Part shown: positions 60,201 through 64,000 of the stretch, piece by piece
How the letters are laid out: every line of letters starts with the position of its first letter
How positions within the stretch are numbered: position 1 is the first letter of the stretch
From: Aptenodytes patagonicus
Taxonomy: Eukaryota; Chordata; Aves; Sphenisciformes; Spheniscidae
DNA: 64,000 nt
Assembly: GCF_965638725.1 (NCBI RefSeq)
Contig: NC_134974.1
Span: forward strand, 2,378,143 to 2,442,142
Direction: 5' to 3'
Notes under the pieces: model-generated
What the model saw: the letters and a program-made list of their open reading frames with translations, nothing else
Database searches by the model: none
Told to the model about the DNA's origin: nothing
Position numbers and translations under genes: made by a program

Positions 60201-63028
60201 CCCCAAACCCAGCAGCAGCCGGCACCAAAACCCCAATCCCGGCCAACACCGCCGGCACAAAAACGGGTCTTGAGCCAAATCCCCGGCATCGGGCACCGCG
60301 GCTTCTCTGGCCGGGGGTTTCGGAGGGTCCCCCCGCATCCCACCTCCCCGGCGCCGGCGGGGAGCAGAAAGTTTCTCCACTTTAAATAGAAATCGGGGGG
60401 TTTTTGGGGGTTGGTTGGGTTTTTTTTTCCGGCGCCGCGGTGCGACGCCTACGGCGGGTGTATTTCTGCTGGCACCTACACGGCTTCGCCCAAGATAGCC
60501 CGTTTCTTTTCCTGCGCGAGAACACACCCGCGCCAACCTCCGGAGCCGAAAAACTCCAGCCAGACCCGGGGGAGAGGTTTTGGGGCGATGACAACCCCAG
60601 CTGCCACCACCCCACGGTGTCATCTCCCCCCCCCCTCCCCCCCCCCCAAAAAAAAGCCACCTGCGGCATCACCGCCTCCGTGCCGGGTGCGAAGAGCCGG
60701 GGGGGGGGGGGGGGGGGGCAGCCCCCCGAAAAAGCGAAGGTCTGACCTGGGTGATGGATCCAACCCCTGAAATGGCGTCACGGAGGCACGTCGGTCCCCT
60801 CCTTGTTGGGGACGGTGTGTCGTCGTGTGTCCCCCCCGCCTGCCACCCCGGCGTTGAACAAAGCCAGCACCGTCCTCACCGGCGTGGCAACAAAAGATGC
60901 CGCCGCGCTGGGGCCGAAACTGCGTGGAGGATGCCCGGCAGCACCTTCCCCCCCCCCCGCAAGAAGATGGGGTTCCCCCCCCCCCCCAGTGCACAAAAGC
61001 CCCATTCTGGCCCCAAATTTGTCCCCTCTGAGGTTTCAAGCCACCGGAGGAGCGAGGCTGCGGGTTTGGGGGGGTGCAGCCGGGGGGGTGCAGCGTGGGA
61101 GCAGCGGGGACACCACCCCCCCCCCCCGCTGTTTTGGGGGGCTCCAGGGAAGGCAGCAGCGGGAGGGGGGGGCCGCCCTGCCGGGAGTACCCCCAAAAGC
61201 AGGTCCCGCCACAGGAGACGGGGTCCCCACGGCTGTAAAGCCGCGGCAGGACGGGGGGGGGGGGGGTCCCGCACATCCCATCTGCCACTGGCACACCCCA
61301 GCCGGGGGGGGCCCCGCGGCTCTGTGTGTGTGTGTGTGTCCCCACCACCCCGCTGCCTTTGATGGGGGGGCCCCCCCCAATTCTAAAGCGGTGACAGCTG
61401 GCGGCAGGGACGGTGGCTGCTCTCCAAGCGCCCGGGAGCCGTCCCCTCACCTGGGGGACACACACACACCCCCCCCGACAGCCCCCCCCCCCCCCCCCCC
61501 GGCCCAGGGCACGGCCCTGGGTGGGGCAAAACGGGCTTTGATGAAACTTTCTTTAAACAAAAACCGCCATTTCCCCCGCACCGGCCGGCGCAGGAACCAC
61601 CAACCGCTTCCCCCCCGCCTCCGCCATCACCTCCACCGGCCCCCCCAAAACCCGGACCCTCGGGGCCGAACACCCCCAGACCTCCAGCCGCTCCCCAGCC
61701 CGCTCAGACCTGACAAACTCGGTGCACGCGAGGCCGGGCCGCGCCACGTGAGCCAGGGGAGGACCGGCGTCGGGTTTTCCCTCCCCCCCCCGAAAATCCC
61801 CGGGTTGGGGTAAACTGAGGCAGAGAGCAGGAGCGGAGCTTTGCATGCCTGCCTCGCACGCCCGCCTGCCTTGCACGCCCGCCTGCCTTGCACGCCCGCC
61901 TTGCACGCCGGCAGCAGCCGGCAGCAGGAGCACAAAGCCCTTGCCAAGCGCAGGCAGCGCCCGGCACCAGCTGGGTCCCCCCGCCCTTGACCCCCCCCGG
62001 CCCCCCCTTGCCCATCGTTTCGCCACGCCGGCGATTGCCACATGCTCCGGGCAGCACAACGGCGGCCGGCCTTCCCCCCCACCCCCCCCCCTCCGCCCCA
62101 CCCCTCGCACCCTCGCCAAGTCACGGGCGACGGCGAAACGCTCCCACGGGACGAGAGCACCCCGGCTCTCTGTGCCTCAGTTTCCCCATCGCCCAAACGA
62201 TGGCAGGGCTTTGTCTCTACCGGGCTGCGGACAATAAAACCGGGGTGGGGGGATCCCACCTCGCTCCCACCCCCTCGGCAGGAGGAGAAGGCGACTTCCT
62301 CACCCGCCGTGCCGGAGCTGGAGGGTTTCCACGCCACCAAAAGGCCTTCGGCTTCGGCGGAAACAAGGCTGACGGGCGAGAGCGATGGAGGAAGTTTGGC
62401 CGTCGCTTCGCCGAAGAAGTTGCTGGCGGGATGTTCGGCGGGTCGTGGTGGTCCCCGCCCGGCGGCAGGGCGAGGGCGGCGGGCAGGAGCACGAGCAGCG
62501 GTGCAGGCAGGAGGGTTATTGTCTTCCCAGGAGACCCCGCTGCACAATGGGGAGCGGCTGCGCCGAGGCTTGCGGAGGATCCTCGCCCACCTCCCTGCGC
62601 GCCCCCCTTTGCTAGGGACCCCCCTCCAAGGTGCATAGCCCGCCCCCCCCCCCCCCTTCCTATGAGCGCCGGTCTGAGCATCACCCCATCCCTACGACCC
62701 CCCTTCACCCCGGCAGGACCCCAAAACCTGCCCCCCCCGCTGGGTGGGGAAGGGCAGAGCCCCCCCAAAGTTGGGGGGGCAGCGACCTGAGGGGCCCCCC
62801 CGGGGGGATTGAACCCCCCTGTGCCGGACGGGGGTGACCCCCCACACACCCCCCCAAGCAGGGAAGGGAAATGCCCCCCAAAAAAGGGAGAGGGGCTGAG
62901 GGGGGGGGGGGGGGGAGGACGGACCCCCCGCCCCGGGGCTGGGGGGGGGGGGGGGGGCTGCACCGCCCGCCGGGACCCACCTGGGCACGATCGCTCCTCG
63001 CCCGGGCCAGCGACTCGATGCGGGACAT
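48229..63028 (-). CDS. ARHGEF2: ARHGEF2 (GEF-H1), microtubule-linked RhoA exchange factor
   Basis: Twenty-two minus-strand exons join in phase to 973 residues (human 986): 62981-63028, 56725-56875, 56065-56132, 55861-55924, 55439-55568, 55234-55343, 54999-55145, 53740-53990, 53514-53639, 53140-53257, 52774-53031, 52074-52150, 51789-51958, 51500-51567, 51188-51379, 50933-51028, 50760-50827, 50634-50675, 50465-50515, 49329-49742, 48434-48620, 48229-48314. GEF-H1 activates RhoA when released from microtubules. A C1 zinc finger has H37, C50, C53, C65, C68, H73, C76 and C83; the Dbl-homology domain covers about 237-435; a PH domain about 475-575; coiled coil lies in the C-terminal third. [15 protein letters not shown] (S868) matches the human S886 regulatory phosphosite that binds 14-3-3. 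The start [16 protein letters not shown] matches the main isoform. All introns are GT-AG; several hold minisatellites. No disabling change was seen. Confidence 0.96.
48655..49320. repeat. 85-95-bp minisatellite in ARHGEF2 intron 20
   Basis: About eight copies carry gggtgggctgaggccggctg, actcgtgtcgtgcatgagca and ccccaggccccaaaccc in order. Copies vary mainly in C-run length between the phrases. The array ends at the donor of the 414-base coiled-coil exon. Confidence 0.9.
49750..50405. repeat. GCAGGGGGATGCGGGCAGGG minisatellite in ARHGEF2 intron 19
   Basis: Units of 17 to 20 bases (ggatgcgggcagggggatg, gtgcaggcagggggctg) repeat about 35 times. A longer block of about 57 bases recurs between 49830 and 50000. 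It occupies nearly the whole intron. Confidence 0.9.
52290..52765. repeat. Degenerate CCCCGGTACCCC repeat in ARHGEF2 intron 11
   Basis: Irregular units around ccctggcaccccggtcccc and gtacctccaatcccctggca repeat with much divergence. It has no single period, unlike the other arrays here. Confidence 0.75.
54085..54960. repeat. 112-bp minisatellite in ARHGEF2 intron 7
   Basis: The marker cagcatctctgacctgtccc recurs at 54449, 54561, 54673 and 54785, an exact 112-base period, with less regular related units on both sides. Each unit is itself made of gtgtcccccaccctgtcccc sub-repeats. The intron lies just upstream of the exon that begins the Dbl-homology domain. Confidence 0.9.
58256..58755. repeat. 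500-bp polypyrimidine tract (T/C) in ARHGEF2 intron 1
   Basis: Almost every base on the plus strand is T or C, with runs of 6 to 15 T separated by ccc or gc. There is loose 20 to 25 base repetition (ccttttttcctttccttttt). The pre-mRNA would contain the complementary poly-purine stretch. It is far too long for a splice-site polypyrimidine tract and lies on the wrong strand. Confidence 0.92.
58915..59475. repeat. CACCCGGACCCCCACCCTGC minisatellite in ARHGEF2 intron 1
   Basis: Units of about 35 to 50 bases carry ccacccggacccccaccctg, cagcacgcctgggtcc and variants. About 13 copies follow the pyrimidine tract almost directly. Confidence 0.9.
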
Positions 63029-63235
63029 AATCCGCGGAGCCGCCCCGCTCCGCTCCGCTCCGCTCCGCTCCGGGCCTGCCCGCCCCTGCCCGCCCCTGCC
63101 CGCCCCTGCCCGCTCCCGGGCTCCGCCCCCCCGGGGGCGGGTCGTGCTGCCGGCCCCGGCCTCGTGCTGCCCGCGGGCCTTTGTTCGAGACGGGACCGGC
63201 AGCGCGCAGGATCGGGCCCCGGGCGGGGACCGGGC
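63029..63235 (-). promoter_or_regulatory. ARHGEF2: ARHGEF2 CpG-rich promoter and 5' UTR
   Basis: Immediately upstream of the start codon are a short (CCGCT)n array (63043-63072), a cgcccctgcc repeat to about 63113 and GC boxes (gggggcggg near 63131). There is no TATA box. The region is CpG-dense and fits a housekeeping-type promoter. Confidence 0.6.
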
Positions 63236-63239
63236 ACCC

Positions 63240-63965
63240 CGCGAACGGGCAGCCGGGGAACGGGCAGCCCGGAGTCACTCCGGAGCCGGGAACGGCCGCC
63301 GGGAACCGGCACCGGGAACGGGCAGCCCGGAGTCACTCCGGGTCCGGGAACGGCCACCCGGAACTGGCACCCCAGAGTCACTCCGGGTCCGGGAACGGCC
63401 ACCGGGAACCGGCACCGGGAACGGGCAGCCCGGAGTCACTCCGGAGCCGGGAACGGCCGCCGGGAACCGGCACCGGGAACGGGCAGCCCGGAGTCACTCC
63501 GGGTCCGGGAACGGCCGCCGGGAACGGGCACCCCAGAGTCACTCCGGGTCCGGGAACGGCCACCGGGAACCGGCACCCCGGAGTCACTCCGGAGCTGGGA
63601 ACAGCCACTGGGAACCGGCACCCTGGAGTCACTCCGGGTCCAGGAATGGCCACCGGGAACTGGCACCCTGGAGTCACTCCAGGTCCGGGAATGGCCGCCA
63701 GGAACTGGCACCCCGGAGTCACTCCGGGTGCGGGAACGGGCACCCTGGAGTCACTCCGGATCCAGGAATGGCCACCGGGAAAGGGCACCCCGGAGTCACT
63801 CCGGAGCTGGGAACGGCCACCCTGGAGTCACTCCGGATCTGGGAACAGCTACCCAGCATCGCTCCGGATCCAGCCGTGGCTGCTGGGAATGGCCGCTCCG
63901 GAGTCACTCTGGATCTGGCCCTCCGGAAGCTGCTCCGGATCCGGCCAGCTGCTCGGGAAGCATCA
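63240..63965. repeat. About 45-bp GGAGTCACTCC tandem array upstream of ARHGEF2
   Basis: About 14 copies of a unit containing ggagtcactccgggtccggg, aacggccaccggg and aaccggcacc run nearly to the window edge, with divergence rising to the right. Each unit holds the near-palindrome CCGGAGTCACTCCGG, which includes a TGACTC half of an AP-1-like site. It starts about 210 bases upstream of the start codon. Confidence 0.88.
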
Positions 63966-64000
63966 CACCAGAGTCCCCCCCAGATCGGTGCCCCGATGTC

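Larger units (their letters stand above)
56876..62980 (-). other. ARHGEF2: ARHGEF2 intron 1
   Basis: This 6.1-kb intron separates the 16-residue first coding exon from the C1-domain exon. It holds a pyrimidine tract and a minisatellite listed separately. From 59520 to 62980 I see GC-rich sequence with many mononucleotide G or C runs but no recognisable gene. An internal minus-strand ATG at 58143, followed by cysteine-rich codons and a GT donor near 58077, might be an alternative first exon, but its phase does not fit the next exon as coding sequence. Confidence 0.6.

Overview
The window is a GC-rich, gene-dense vertebrate segment, most likely from a bird. The protein-coding exons match vertebrate nuclear genes at near-full length. 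The interspersed repeats I can recognise are CR1 LINEs with the sequence typical of birds, introns are short, and almost every longer non-coding interval carries its own GC-rich tandem repeat. This is how avian microchromosomes usually look. No retroviral or other virus-like element, CRISPR array or tRNA gene was seen.

Layout from left to right: RNF115 first coding exon (minus; the rest lies beyond the left edge) faces POLR3C (plus, complete) across a CpG-rich bidirectional promoter. NUDT17 (plus, complete) starts only about 265 bases after the POLR3C polyadenylation signal. PIAS3 (minus, complete, spread over about 22 kb) converges on NUDT17. ANKRD35 (minus) follows upstream of PIAS3, and ARHGEF2/GEF-H1 (minus, complete) lies upstream of ANKRD35 with only about 0.8 kb between them. 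I assembled all exon models by hand, from splice sites, reading phase and remembered family sequence. The models give POLR3C 534 aa, NUDT17 301 aa, PIAS3 647 aa and ARHGEF2 973 aa. ANKRD35 keeps its family sequence throughout, but two of its last exons each appear to lack one base in a homopolymer.

The block ANKRD35-PIAS3-NUDT17-POLR3C-RNF115 has the same order and orientation as human 1q21.1. ARHGEF2, which lies at 1q22 in human, sits directly beside ANKRD35 here, so a rearrangement junction falls between them. The genes do not form a pathway: RNA polymerase III subunit, Nudix hydrolase, SUMO E3 ligase, ubiquitin E3 ligase, ankyrin/coiled-coil protein and RhoA exchange factor.

The most unusual structure is a 272-base inverted repeat (99% identical arms, about 618-base spacer holding a CR1 fragment) in PIAS3 intron 2. 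Also notable are the many unrelated minisatellites in successive introns, a 500-base polypyrimidine tract in ARHGEF2 intron 1, a tandem array upstream of ARHGEF2, and old CR1 pieces that look drifted toward G/C.
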